A stretch of DNA of 52,529 nucleotides. Origin: Dehalococcoidia bacterium (GTDB lineage: Bacteria; Chloroflexota; Dehalococcoidia; Lucifugimonadales; Lucifugimonadaceae). Positions within the stretch are counted from its first letter, which is position 1; each line of letters begins with the position of its first letter. This document shows positions 1-7,893 of this stretch, one piece after another. The DNA is taken from the NCBI GenBank assembly GCA_026421215.1, contig JAPKBN010000011.1, positions 1-52,529 on the forward strand, read 5' to 3'. The notes beneath the pieces were generated by a model. That model saw only the letters and a list, made by a program, of their open reading frames with translations, was not told where the DNA came from and did not search any database. The translations under genes were made by a program, and so were the position numbers.

Positions 1-15
1 GGGTGGCGAACCTGA

Positions 16-291
16 CATTCCAAGGCAGGATTAAGGGGAAGTGAAGATTATCGATCAGGATCAGGCCATGCGAGGGTCACCCATACAAGGAAACGGCTAA
101 CCAAAGCGCGTGAACGCGCAATTGTGGGAATTAACGGCGCTCTCGTGTTCGGAGATGCCGACACGCGGATGGACGCATCGTTCATCTACTAGGTCGATGA
201 TGTCCGGCGCGGGAGGGGCTATCTGATGCTGGACGGTGTTACAAAGCTGGACGTATCGGAAATTGAGATCTGGGTGGTGGTGGTGCCGTGA
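16..291 (+). pseudogene. possible decayed 3' end of an unknown gene
   Basis: One plus-strand frame reads continuously from about base 16 to a TGA at 289-291, interrupted only by a TAG at 190-192. The translation on both sides of the TAG looks protein-like (for example ALVFGDADTRMDASF before it and GRGYLMLDGVTKLDV after it). No start codon with a ribosome binding site is visible and I do not recognise the family. It may be a gene remnant, a gene entering from the left with one nonsense change, or chance. It lies just upstream of, and on the same strand as, the PLP enzyme gene. Confidence 0.25.
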
Positions 292-319
292 CAGTGATTG
301 AAGCGAATCGAGGAGCGTA

Positions 320-1459
320 ATGACCGAATCACGACTGCCGATTAACCCGATCTACGAAGAGATCGGTGTTCGCCCGATGATCCACGCCGGTGGCACCAAC
401 ACCGACCACGGCGGATCGAAGATGCGGCCTGAAGTTATCGAGGCGATGGCCCAGGCCTCGCAGTCGTATGTGCCGATCGCTGAGTTGAGCAGCAAAGTCG
501 GGGATTTCATTGCCCAATTGACCGGTGCAGAGGCAGGTATGGTCACGGCGGGCGCTGGCAGCGGAATCGTCCTGTCGGCGGCCGCCTGCATGACCGGCAC
601 AGATAAGGCAAAGATTCTCCAGCTTCCCGGCACACGCGGTATGAAGACCGAGATCGTGATTGCCAAGGCGCACCGTGGTGGCTACAGCCACATGTACACG
701 TTCTCTGGCGCATCGCTGGTTGAGGTAGGTGACGCATATGAGTGGACCATGGACGAACTGGATGCGTCGATCAACGACAAAACTGCCGCCGTGGCATATC
801 TACTGGCGCCCCGGGTTAGCAGGCGCGGACCGACCTTGCGTGAGACCGTTGAGGTAGCTCATCGACATGGCGTGCCAGTGATCGTAGATGCCGCTGCTAT
901 GTTGCCGCCAAAGAGTAATCTGGGTCGATACATCGCGGATGGAGCCGATCTAGTGACCGTGTCAGGCGGCAAAGACATCCGCGGGCCGCAGGCGACCGGG
1001 ATGCTATTCGGTCGAAAGGATTTAGTCGCGGCCGCATTGGCCAATCACAGCCCAAACCACGCCATCGGCCGACCACACAAGGTCTCTCGTGAGGAGATGG
1101 TTGGCCTCTGGATGGCGCTCAAACTCTACGTCGAACACGACGAACAGGCGGAAATTGCCGGATACCGGGTTGCGTTAGGCCCGGTAGTGGAGGCGTTAGA
1201 GGGCATCGACGGTGTCGAGGTTGCGATCCGACAGGATAACTTTCGATTTTTCCTTCCGAACGTCGTCGTGAAGTTAACGTCGGATTGGAATGGCCCATCT
1301 GGCCCGGATGTCAAAGCCGCCATGATGGACGGCGATCCCCGCATCGGTATTCGGTTTGACCCGGATCACAACGAGTTGGAGATCAACGCCTTTAATATGC
1401 AGGTCGGTGAGCCGGAGATCGTTGGGCTGCGGTTGCGCGAGGAACTGCTGCAGCGTTAG
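320..1459 (+). CDS. SelA/DgaE-like PLP-dependent enzyme (aminotransferase class V fold)
   Basis: A 379-residue fold-type I PLP enzyme. The clearest sign is the segment around residues 213-226, VSGGKDIRGPQATG, where Lys218 is the expected Schiff-base lysine; SGGK followed by RGPQ is typical of the SelA/D-glucosaminate-6-phosphate ammonia-lyase branch. An acidic cofactor-binding stretch (VIVDAAAMLPP) lies about 25-30 residues before it, and a glycine-rich TAGAGSGI phosphate-binding region lies near residue 77. True SelA is longer and carries an N-terminal domain that is missing here, so selenocysteine synthesis is not suggested. Sugar-acid or amino-acid lyase chemistry is more likely, but the substrate is unknown. 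AGGAG at 311-315 sits 4 nt before the ATG. Confidence 0.8.
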   Translation: MTESRLPINPIYEEIGVRPMIHAGGTNTDHGGSKMRPEVIEAMAQASQSYVPIAELSSKVGDFIAQLTGAEAGMVTAGAGSGIVLSAAACMTGTDKAKILQLPGTRGMKTEIVIAKAHRGGYSHMYTFSGASLVEVGDAYEWTMDELDASINDKTAAVAYLLAPRVSRRGPTLRETVEVAHRHGVPVIVDAAAMLPPKSNLGRYIADGADLVTVSGGKDIRGPQATGMLFGRKDLVAAALANHSPNHAIGRPHKVSREEMVGLWMALKLYVEHDEQAEIAGYRVALGPVVEALEGIDGVEVAIRQDNFRFFLPNVVVKLTSDWNGPSGPDVKAAMMDGDPRIGIRFDPDHNELEINAFNMQVGEPEIVGLRLREELLQR

Positions 1460-1481
1460 AACGCTCGAGCTTGTACCGGAC

Positions 1482-1517
1482 TTCTCCCTTCATCCTAGCC
1501 CGCTCCCGGAGGGAGAA
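1482..1517. terminator. hairpin between convergent genes, probable terminator
   Basis: An 8-bp perfect stem (TTCTCCCT at 1482-1489, AGGGAGAA at 1510-1517) encloses a 20-nt loop and lies just after the stop of the PLP gene, facing the convergent amidase gene. AT-rich sequence follows (1518-1540), so it could work in the plus direction. The CCCGGAGGGAG core resembles dispersed palindromic intergenic repeats found in many genomes. Confidence 0.4.
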
Positions 1518-1558
1518 ACAATTAAACATTTTTCTCTTAATGAGGGACTGGGAACTTC

Positions 1559-2974
1559 CTAATCCACCACTGCCGGCCGCTGTTTCCAGAATCCAGTTGC
1601 TCCCTCGAACGCGTGTGCCAGTTGTAACAGTTCGAAGTCTGTCCGTGGCGCCGATACAAGTTGGAGACCTACTGGAAGGCCGTCAGGCGTGAACCCTGCC
1701 GGCACCGAGATTGCAGGGCATGCGACGACGGTGATATCCATGCATGGCCACATCCAGTCGATATACGTTTCCATCTCCACACCGTTCACTACCGTGGGGT
1801 AAGGGATATCCACCGAGAATGGCGGCACGCTCGTCACCGGCAACGCGAGGAAATCGTACTCATCAAAGAATGCGATCATCAGACCGAATAGCCTGGTCCG
1901 TTCCTCCTCCGCCTTCGCCACGTCTAACGCGCTCAAAGCGAGACCTTCTTCGGCGTTCCAGATGACGGTGTCCTTGAGCAAATCCCTGTGTTCCACCAGG
2001 TTACGTTCTTGAGCGTGTGCGAAAGAGTACGCTCGCAAAACTTGGAACACCGAATCTGACCCCCGCAGGTCCGGTTCGGCGTCTTCAACGATGCAGCCGA
2101 TGTCCTCGAAAACATGCCGTTGGGCGTCCAGAACCTCCGTCTGGACCGGCTCAATAGGGCGACCGCCAAGATCCCGACTCCATGCGATTCGGGTCCCTGC
2201 AAAATTTCGCTCGAGCCTGTCGGCGAACTTAGCCGGATCTTCGTGCAACGAGGAAGGAACGAGCGGGTCCGGACCGGCCTGAACGGAGAGTTGCAGCGCA
2301 ACGTCGGCAACTGTGCGACCCATAGGGCCGGCCGTGCTCATTGATGTCCACGGCAGAGCGCCAGCGGCGGGCACACGTCCCGGGGAGGGTCGTAAACCAA
2401 CTACGTTTGACCAGGCCGCTGGATTTCGTAACGAGCCGCCGAGATCGGTCCCGACGGTTGTAGAGAACATGCCGCACGCCAACCCGACGCCAGAACCTCC
2501 GCTGCTGCCCCCGCATGTGCGGGACGTATCGTACGGATTGAGTGTCGCCCCGAAAACCTGGTTAAAGGTCTGGGAGCCGGCACCGAACTCGGGTGTGTTG
2601 GTTTTGCCAATCACTATGGCACCGGCCGATTTCATGCGGCTCACGATGACGGCGTCGGATTCAGGGACGTTGTCTGCGAAAATCGGGGATCCCATCGTCG
2701 TCCGAATATTTCTGGTTGCGACAAGGTCTTTGATTCCGGCGGGCAATCCGTGTAGCGGTCCAAATTCGTCGCCTCGCGCCCGGCTTTGATCTGCCTTGGC
2801 AGCATCGGCAAGTGCCTCGTCGGCGACCAGGGTGACCACTGCATTAACAGCTGGATTAACGCGCTCGATCTGATCGAGATGAACCTGCATCAGCTCAACA
2901 GCAGAGATTTCACCGCCCCGCACCATGCGGGCCTGCTCGGTCGCTGGCGTGAAACAGATGTCACTATCGGGCAT
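1559..2974 (-). CDS. amidase signature family hydrolase
   Basis: A 471-residue amidase-signature enzyme that hydrolyses a C-N amide bond. The Ser-cisSer-Lys triad is complete: Lys82 in GIKD, the cis-serine in GGSSGGS (Ser157/158), and nucleophile Ser181 in GTDLGGSLRNPA. Length fits stand-alone amidases. GatA of the tRNA amidotransferase is a relative, but no gatB or gatC is nearby and the C-terminal half (EYDFLALPVTSVPP, then CPAISVPAGF) fits catabolic amidases better. It lies convergent with the PLP gene and upstream, on the same strand, is an intergenic space before the plus-strand SDR region. Substrate cannot be told from sequence. Confidence 0.88.
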   Translation of the reverse strand: MPDSDICFTPATEQARMVRGGEISAVELMQVHLDQIERVNPAVNAVVTLVADEALADAAKADQSRARGDEFGPLHGLPAGIKDLVATRNIRTTMGSPIFADNVPESDAVIVSRMKSAGAIVIGKTNTPEFGAGSQTFNQVFGATLNPYDTSRTCGGSSGGSGVGLACGMFSTTVGTDLGGSLRNPAAWSNVVGLRPSPGRVPAAGALPWTSMSTAGPMGRTVADVALQLSVQAGPDPLVPSSLHEDPAKFADRLERNFAGTRIAWSRDLGGRPIEPVQTEVLDAQRHVFEDIGCIVEDAEPDLRGSDSVFQVLRAYSFAHAQERNLVEHRDLLKDTVIWNAEEGLALSALDVAKAEEERTRLFGLMIAFFDEYDFLALPVTSVPPFSVDIPYPTVVNGVEMETYIDWMWPCMDITVVACPAISVPAGFTPDGLPVGLQLVSAPRTDFELLQLAHAFEGATGFWKQRPAVVD

Positions 2975-3064
2975 TGGTCAGTGATTCCTTTGGATTACGA
3001 AGATGACTAAAGCCCACCGTACCGGAACGAAGGCGGCGGCATCATATCAGCGGCGGAGTATCGT

Positions 3065-4363
3065 CTACCCATCTGCCGTGTCAGTTGTTGGCGTAACGAT
3101 AACGTTGCCAGAATATTCCGGAACGCCGTGACGCGCAGGCCGGACAGGGCTTTTGGCAAATAGAACAAGAATCGAAGCCATGAAAGCGGTTGTCGCTGTG
3201 GTTAGGAAGGCCCACTTATAGGTGTCCTGCAAGTCGAAGGCCAGTCCAACAAGAACCGGCGTCGCCGTCATACCGAGAATCATTGGAAAGCTCGCTATCC
3301 CTAGGATGGAGCCAAAGTAACGAGAGCCAAAGTAATCACCCCTAAGGGCATGCAGTATCGGACCTCGGCTACCGAAACCGACGCCCCAGAGGACGGCAAA
3401 TATAACGGCGCCCATATAGCTGGTCGCGTAGGCGAGGACAATCACAGAGATCGACTGAATCACTAGGCCGATGGACAGCATCAATCGCTTATCTAGTTTG
3501 TCGCCCATAAAACCTCCGCCAAGTTGGGAGAAGAAGGCGATCCCGACGAATATCGGGATCACGCCGGCAGCTCTCAAATCAGAAATTCCAATGTCGGTCA
3601 GATGGAGAACCAGATGTGCCGAGACGGCACCCACCGAAAGATTGGCAAGCGCGTGGGTCCCAGACAGCACCCAGAAGGTCCGTGTGTGTAAAGCCTCCCG
3701 AAGGGTGAACGAACCATCATCGACGAACACCTTAGATTTCGCTGGATCGTCGATATCCTGATCGCCAGGTCGTACGCCCCGACGTGAGAAAGCCCAGAAA
3801 AACGCCGGAGCCATCGTGATACCGGCAATTCCGATAGCCATCATGGTTGATTCGAATCCGTGGTTCTTTATTCCCCAGGAGATGGCGGGGACCATGAATC
3901 CACCGATGCTGCTCCCCGCAAGAACGATGGCAATACCCGTAGCCCTGCGTGTGGGGAGCCATTTGGCTACGGCTGCTGTAGCCGGTACGAAGCCTCCTCC
4001 GGAGAATCCAAGTGAAAGAATGAAGTAACCGATGTAGTAGATCAGGGCACTCTCGCCCATTTGAGAAAGTAAAATGAACCCGAGACCGCCGATAGCCAGG
4101 CCTACAAGCATCATCCAGGCCGCGCCGATTCGGTCCACCATAAAGCCTTCGATCGGCCCCAACATGGCGCCACCGAATCTACCGAACGTCCCGACACCTG
4201 ATACAAGTGTGCGGCTCCAGCCGGTTTGAGCCTCCACGGCGGCGAAGATGACGCTCTGCGCATGGAAGGTGGGGCCTGACGTCAACGCCATGTTGAACGA
4301 GCCGGCTATCGCGACCCACCAGCCGTATTTGGTTGAGCGCATCTTGGTTGCCAGACGGTTCAT
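3065..4363 (-). CDS. MFS transporter, OFA/monocarboxylate-like
   Basis: A 12-helix major facilitator. Hydrophobic segments cover nearly the whole protein with a hydrophilic central loop after helix 6 (GVRPGDQDIDDPAKSK). The N-terminus (STKYGWWVAIAGSFNMALTSGPTF) and the pattern of glycine-rich helices resemble oxalate:formate antiporter or monocarboxylate carriers, so an organic-acid substrate is likely. The open frame extends to a TTG at 4427-4429 without a ribosome binding site and with a non-membrane leader; I chose the ATG at 4361-4363. Another ATG at 4340-4342 sits right before the conserved part and is also possible. It is divergent from the SDR gene, and the amidase lies downstream on the same strand about 90 bp away. 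Confidence 0.8.
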   Translation of the reverse strand: MNRLATKMRSTKYGWWVAIAGSFNMALTSGPTFHAQSVIFAAVEAQTGWSRTLVSGVGTFGRFGGAMLGPIEGFMVDRIGAAWMMLVGLAIGGLGFILLSQMGESALIYYIGYFILSLGFSGGGFVPATAAVAKWLPTRRATGIAIVLAGSSIGGFMVPAISWGIKNHGFESTMMAIGIAGITMAPAFFWAFSRRGVRPGDQDIDDPAKSKVFVDDGSFTLREALHTRTFWVLSGTHALANLSVGAVSAHLVLHLTDIGISDLRAAGVIPIFVGIAFFSQLGGGFMGDKLDKRLMLSIGLVIQSISVIVLAYATSYMGAVIFAVLWGVGFGSRGPILHALRGDYFGSRYFGSILGIASFPMILGMTATPVLVGLAFDLQDTYKWAFLTTATTAFMASILVLFAKSPVRPARHGVPEYSGNVIVTPTTDTADG

Positions 4364-4557
4364 CGAAAAGCACTCAAATGACTGCCCGGAACGATCGCGC
4401 TGGACACCCTTGATTCGCCTGCTTTTCAATCATGACCGCGTAAGTAAATTCGCCCGCATGTATGTTGGCACGGAAAAGGCGTCGTTACGAGTAGGGCCCG
4501 GTATCATTCTGGCTCCGAGGAGAAACGGCGTGGTACATTCCGGCCCAGACCAAACCG

Positions 4558-4578
4558 CGGTGGCCTGGAGTTCCACCG
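4558..4578. promoter_or_regulatory. inverted repeat in divergent promoter region (candidate operator)
   Basis: CGGTGG at 4558-4563 and CCACCG at 4573-4578 form a perfect 6-bp inverted repeat with a 9-bp spacer, 15 bp upstream of the SDR start and in the intergenic space shared with the MFS gene. The geometry fits a dimeric repressor site, but no regulator gene is adjacent. Confidence 0.25.
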
Positions 4579-4593
4579 TCAACGGAGGCATAG

Positions 4594-5349
4594 ATGAGAC
4601 TCGAAGGTAAAGTTGCGATCGTAAGTGGTGGTGCTTCAGGAATCGGCGAGGCGACATCACGACTCTTCGCTAGAGAGGGCGCATGTGTTGTCATCGCTGA
4701 TGTCAACGACGAACTCGGCGGAGCTCTGGAATCTGACATAAAGAAAGGCCATCAAGAGGCCGCCTACCTGCGGCTGGACGTCACTGACGAGGCCCAGTGG
4801 CAAAGCGTTGTGGCCGACACTGTCGATATGTATGGCAGGTTGGACATCGTGGTGAACTGCGCGGGAATATCGGTTCCGGGACGGCCGACGACCGAGGATC
4901 AGAGCGTGGAAGGCTGGGACGCGGTGATGGCGGTGAACGCCAAAGGCGTATTTCTGGGAACCAAGCACGCGATACCAGAAATGAGAAATGTTGGCGGCGG
5001 GTCCGTCATCAACATTTCCTCGGTGTACGGTAACGTTGGCAGCAAGGGAGGCACGGCGTACCACGCCTCTAAGGGCGCCGTCAGGACGTTTTCTAAAGCC
5101 GCCGCAATTCAGTACGCTGATGAGCAAATACGCGTCAACTCGGTTCATCCTGGATTTGTAGACACGCCGATGACTAAAGGAATGCACGCGCAGCCGGGTG
5201 TGCATCATGAACGTGTCCGTAAAACGCCGCTAGGGCGGATGGGCGTGCCGTCAGATATAGCCTACGGGATCCTGTATCTGGCTTCTGACGAATCAAGTTT
5301 TGTGACGGGGAGCGAACTGATAATCGATGGTGGCATGACCGCCCAGTAG
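4594..5349 (+). CDS. SDR family NAD(P)-dependent oxidoreductase
   Basis: A 251-residue classical short-chain dehydrogenase. Visible are the nucleotide-binding GGASGIG (residues 11-17), the NCAGIS motif near residue 90 (classical NNAG), a catalytic serine in NISSVYG, and YHASKG with the catalytic Tyr and Lys (YxxxK) near residue 155. The C-terminus (SSFVTGSELIIDGGMTAQ) is typical of the FabG-like group. GGAGG at 4583-4587 precedes the ATG at good spacing. The acidic residue after the second beta strand (IADVND) favours NAD over NADP. Substrate unknown; the divergent carrier gene might import it. Confidence 0.88.
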   Translation: MRLEGKVAIVSGGASGIGEATSRLFAREGACVVIADVNDELGGALESDIKKGHQEAAYLRLDVTDEAQWQSVVADTVDMYGRLDIVVNCAGISVPGRPTTEDQSVEGWDAVMAVNAKGVFLGTKHAIPEMRNVGGGSVINISSVYGNVGSKGGTAYHASKGAVRTFSKAAAIQYADEQIRVNSVHPGFVDTPMTKGMHAQPGVHHERVRKTPLGRMGVPSDIAYGILYLASDESSFVTGSELIIDGGMTAQ

Positions 5350-5397
5350 GTGAACGACCAGCTGTTTCAACCTCCACTCTAACTAAGGTGTCCACGC

Positions 5398-5429
5398 GAA
5401 CACGCCCCCGATATTTCGGGGGCGTGTTC
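5398..5429 (+). terminator. strong hairpin terminator after SDR gene
   Basis: A perfect 14-bp GC-rich stem (5398-5411 and 5416-5429) with a TATT loop, 48 bp after the SDR stop. The downstream T content is poor, so it is either a less canonical terminator or an mRNA 3'-end stabiliser. Confidence 0.7.
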
Positions 5430-5631
5430 TGTTGACTCGATTAGTTAGAAAGGCTGGTGATTAACCTTCGTTTTCGTTTGATCAGGCGCTCTTTAGCTTT
5501 CAATGTGCTTACGGTACACAATCACTGCGTTACGTAAGCCTCAGCATGGGGTCAAGTGAGTGGTACGCGGTTAGTACGTGTGGGGTTTCACGCACATCAT
5601 GGGTGGGTGGTGTTTATGCAGCCATGGTTGT

Positions 5632-7662
5632 TCAGATGGGTTCTATGATCGGTCGTCCCACATCAGGCCCGCCGACATTGGAATCGCCGGAACCTGCCAT
5701 GTGGCGTTTTAATTCCTCCTCGACGCCGAGAATCCTCCCGACGGTCCACGAGACATCGAACAACCTTGCCTGATACACCTCACGCCTGGCCGGAATGAGC
5801 CGGCCACGGGGGGCGATGACGGTGGTTAGCACGTCGTTGACGGAGTGACTTGAAGTGTCTTCCTCAATATTGCCGTGGTCCGATGTGATTACGACGTGAT
5901 AGCCGAAATCTCTGGCCACCGTTACGATGCGAGCAAGCGCTATGTCGACTGCCTCGTATGCTGCCACCGCCGCTTCGAAATGACGCGGTAGTAAGTGCCC
6001 GAGCATATCCGTGCTGGCAAGGTTGGCGCAGATCAAGGGGTAGCGTCTTGCCGACATCGCTTCAACAAGCGTTTTGGTGATTTCAACGGTGCGCATCGGC
6101 GGCACTTTGTAAACATCCGCGTCGTTGACAACGCCTTCCCTCTCCCCAAGTGATGGGATGATATGTCGGACCTCGCAGTTAGAGGTAGCCGGATCCTCTC
6201 GGCGCCCGCGAATGAAGTAGCCCATGTGCAATTCTTTGACCGATTCACCAACCAGCAGGTACTGTTCGTCGGGGGCGAACGACGGGAACAGAGAAAGCAG
6301 GTTGTCCCTGTGGGGGCGGTTCGGAAACGCTGCTTTTACCCCGTACCGAGTGCCTAACTCGGGGTGGTAATCCGCCAACCCACAGATATCTAGGTTTAGG
6401 TCTGAGCGCATCCATCCAAATGTCCAGTTGCGACCACGTGAGGTTGATTCCCTCGCTAGAAAGCTGCGAGCGCCAGCGAGAGAGGCGATCTTTGCACGCT
6501 GACGGTCGGCCCGAAAGTTCAGATCAACGAACGAGTCTAGGGGACCGATGCGTGAGACTTGAGCGTCTCCGTGAAGCACCGCCATAGCGGGAATATCGCC
6601 GTCCATCACACCGTGCTTGTGCAGCCGTGTTAGCGTTCGTTTGAGGTCTCCGAACCCCTTCACGGTATCGGTGTCGCCCCCTGTCATGGACAGATAGTCC
6701 GCACGAATGTTTGGCTCGCGGTAATCACGATCCATCGCGTGATTCCGACCGATAACCCACGCAAGGGACCGCTTTGCGCCGTAACCTTCCAACAGCTCTT
6801 CGAGGCGTTCGATATATCCACCACCCGATCCGCCGTTCTCATCCGTCGTGGATGTCATCGAGGAGGTATCGGGCGAATCCCGACCATCCAAAATTGCCTG
6901 CATATGCACTAATCGGGGGTCGGCGTTATGGATTTCAAATATCAGGCGCAGGAACGCCTCGAGATGATTCCAGGCCGAATGCACCCGGCCATCGGAGCCC
7001 CCAACCCCGGACAACAGGTACGTGAAATTCAGAGGTCGTCGGTCGGAAACGGCGCGAGATACTATGCGCGTAAGTTCAGGATTTTTGAAGAAACTACCGT
7101 TGCTGATAGATTCTGTTATCTCCATCGGAAGCTGGGGCGCCAGCCTCAGGTTGGTAATTTGCTGGTGTCCCGTGTCGGAATTACCCTGCACGGGCGGGAA
7201 AACGTCCTCAAAGCCAGCCCACCGACCAGAAGCACTTGTCGGAATAGTCAGGTTTGAGTTTCTAATCTCGGCAAAGTGTTCCGCTCTTGCGGCGATCGGA
7301 ACATAGCGCATCTCAACGGCCTGAGCCCGGACGATCTCGGCGACTCGCTCCATAATGTTTGTCCCGGCGGACGCCGCGGTCAGAGACTCAAGCGACTTTA
7401 GTTGGGCGGTGGCTTCATCGAAGACGGCGTTTTTCGGTAAATTCTCAACCCCCACCGGCAGAAGTGCATCCTTGGCCAGCTCTTGCGGATCCCTGTTATC
7501 CGAACCCGGGTTGCGTTCGAGCACGGATTCCGCCTGCGTGAGCAACAGGGAAGAAACGCTTGGTGGAAGGGACTTCCAAGCATCTTCCTTAAGGGTATCG
7601 AGACGATCCCGGCTGTACCCGAGGCCATCAAGCACAATGAGCAGTACACGGCGTTCAGGCAA
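5632..7662 (-). CDS. cofactor-independent phosphoglycerate mutase-like protein, enlarged
   Basis: A member of the alkaline-phosphatase/iPGM superfamily. Motifs in order: a metal-binding VLDGLG (Asp12), GNSDTGH with the putative phosphoserine Ser162 (classical GNSEVGH), DGRDSPDTSS, NHAMDRDYREPN, NFRADR, an ANLASTDMLGH metal site, and TSDHGNIE near the C-terminus. It is about 676 residues, against 510-550 for normal iPGM; the extra ~100 residues lie between VLDGLG and the phosphoserine. I chose the TTG at 7660-7662, which follows CGGGAG on the coding strand at good spacing and starts right before the conserved VLLIVLDG; an ATG at 7756-7758 adds 32 residues but has no ribosome binding site. It may act in glycolysis or on another phosphorylated substrate. 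Confidence 0.75.
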   Translation of the reverse strand: MPERRVLLIVLDGLGYSRDRLDTLKEDAWKSLPPSVSSLLLTQAESVLERNPGSDNRDPQELAKDALLPVGVENLPKNAVFDEATAQLKSLESLTAASAGTNIMERVAEIVRAQAVEMRYVPIAARAEHFAEIRNSNLTIPTSASGRWAGFEDVFPPVQGNSDTGHQQITNLRLAPQLPMEITESISNGSFFKNPELTRIVSRAVSDRRPLNFTYLLSGVGGSDGRVHSAWNHLEAFLRLIFEIHNADPRLVHMQAILDGRDSPDTSSMTSTTDENGGSGGGYIERLEELLEGYGAKRSLAWVIGRNHAMDRDYREPNIRADYLSMTGGDTDTVKGFGDLKRTLTRLHKHGVMDGDIPAMAVLHGDAQVSRIGPLDSFVDLNFRADRQRAKIASLAGARSFLARESTSRGRNWTFGWMRSDLNLDICGLADYHPELGTRYGVKAAFPNRPHRDNLLSLFPSFAPDEQYLLVGESVKELHMGYFIRGRREDPATSNCEVRHIIPSLGEREGVVNDADVYKVPPMRTVEITKTLVEAMSARRYPLICANLASTDMLGHLLPRHFEAAVAAYEAVDIALARIVTVARDFGYHVVITSDHGNIEEDTSSHSVNDVLTTVIAPRGRLIPARREVYQARLFDVSWTVGRILGVEEELKRHMAGSGDSNVGGPDVGRPIIEPI

Positions 7663-7797
7663 GCAGGACTCCCGGGACTTCCCCGACAACTCGGGATGAT
7701 TGTGCGCAATAAGTGGTGAACGAAATCCGGATGGGGATGTGCCACCATAGCCCGGCATACTTGCAGGACTGCGATAATTCAGGTCCCCGGCATGAGG

Positions 7798-7838
7798 AAT
7801 AACGACCTACGCCACGTGACCACCCATAATAACGACCT
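7798..7838. repeat. direct repeat pair in divergent promoter region
   Basis: AATAACGACCT occurs exactly at 7798-7808 and 7828-7838, a 30-bp period or about three helical turns, in the short space between the divergent iPGM-like and esterase genes. Same-face spacing suggests a protein-binding site; function is inferred only from geometry. Confidence 0.35.
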
Positions 7839-7893
7839 CATGGTCGATTCGATCCATGACTTTTGTGACTCGTTGACGAAGTGAGGAGACGAG

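Noticed and set aside
320-1459. SelA (selenocysteine synthase) as a partner for the selenoprotein
   Set aside because: Too short and lacking the N-terminal SelA domain; the SGGK-RGPQ pattern occurs across the DgaE-like branch.
5430-5631. Possible small RNA with CTTACG...CGTAAG inverted repeat
   Set aside because: Six-base arms with a long loop and no promoter or T-run; not enough support.
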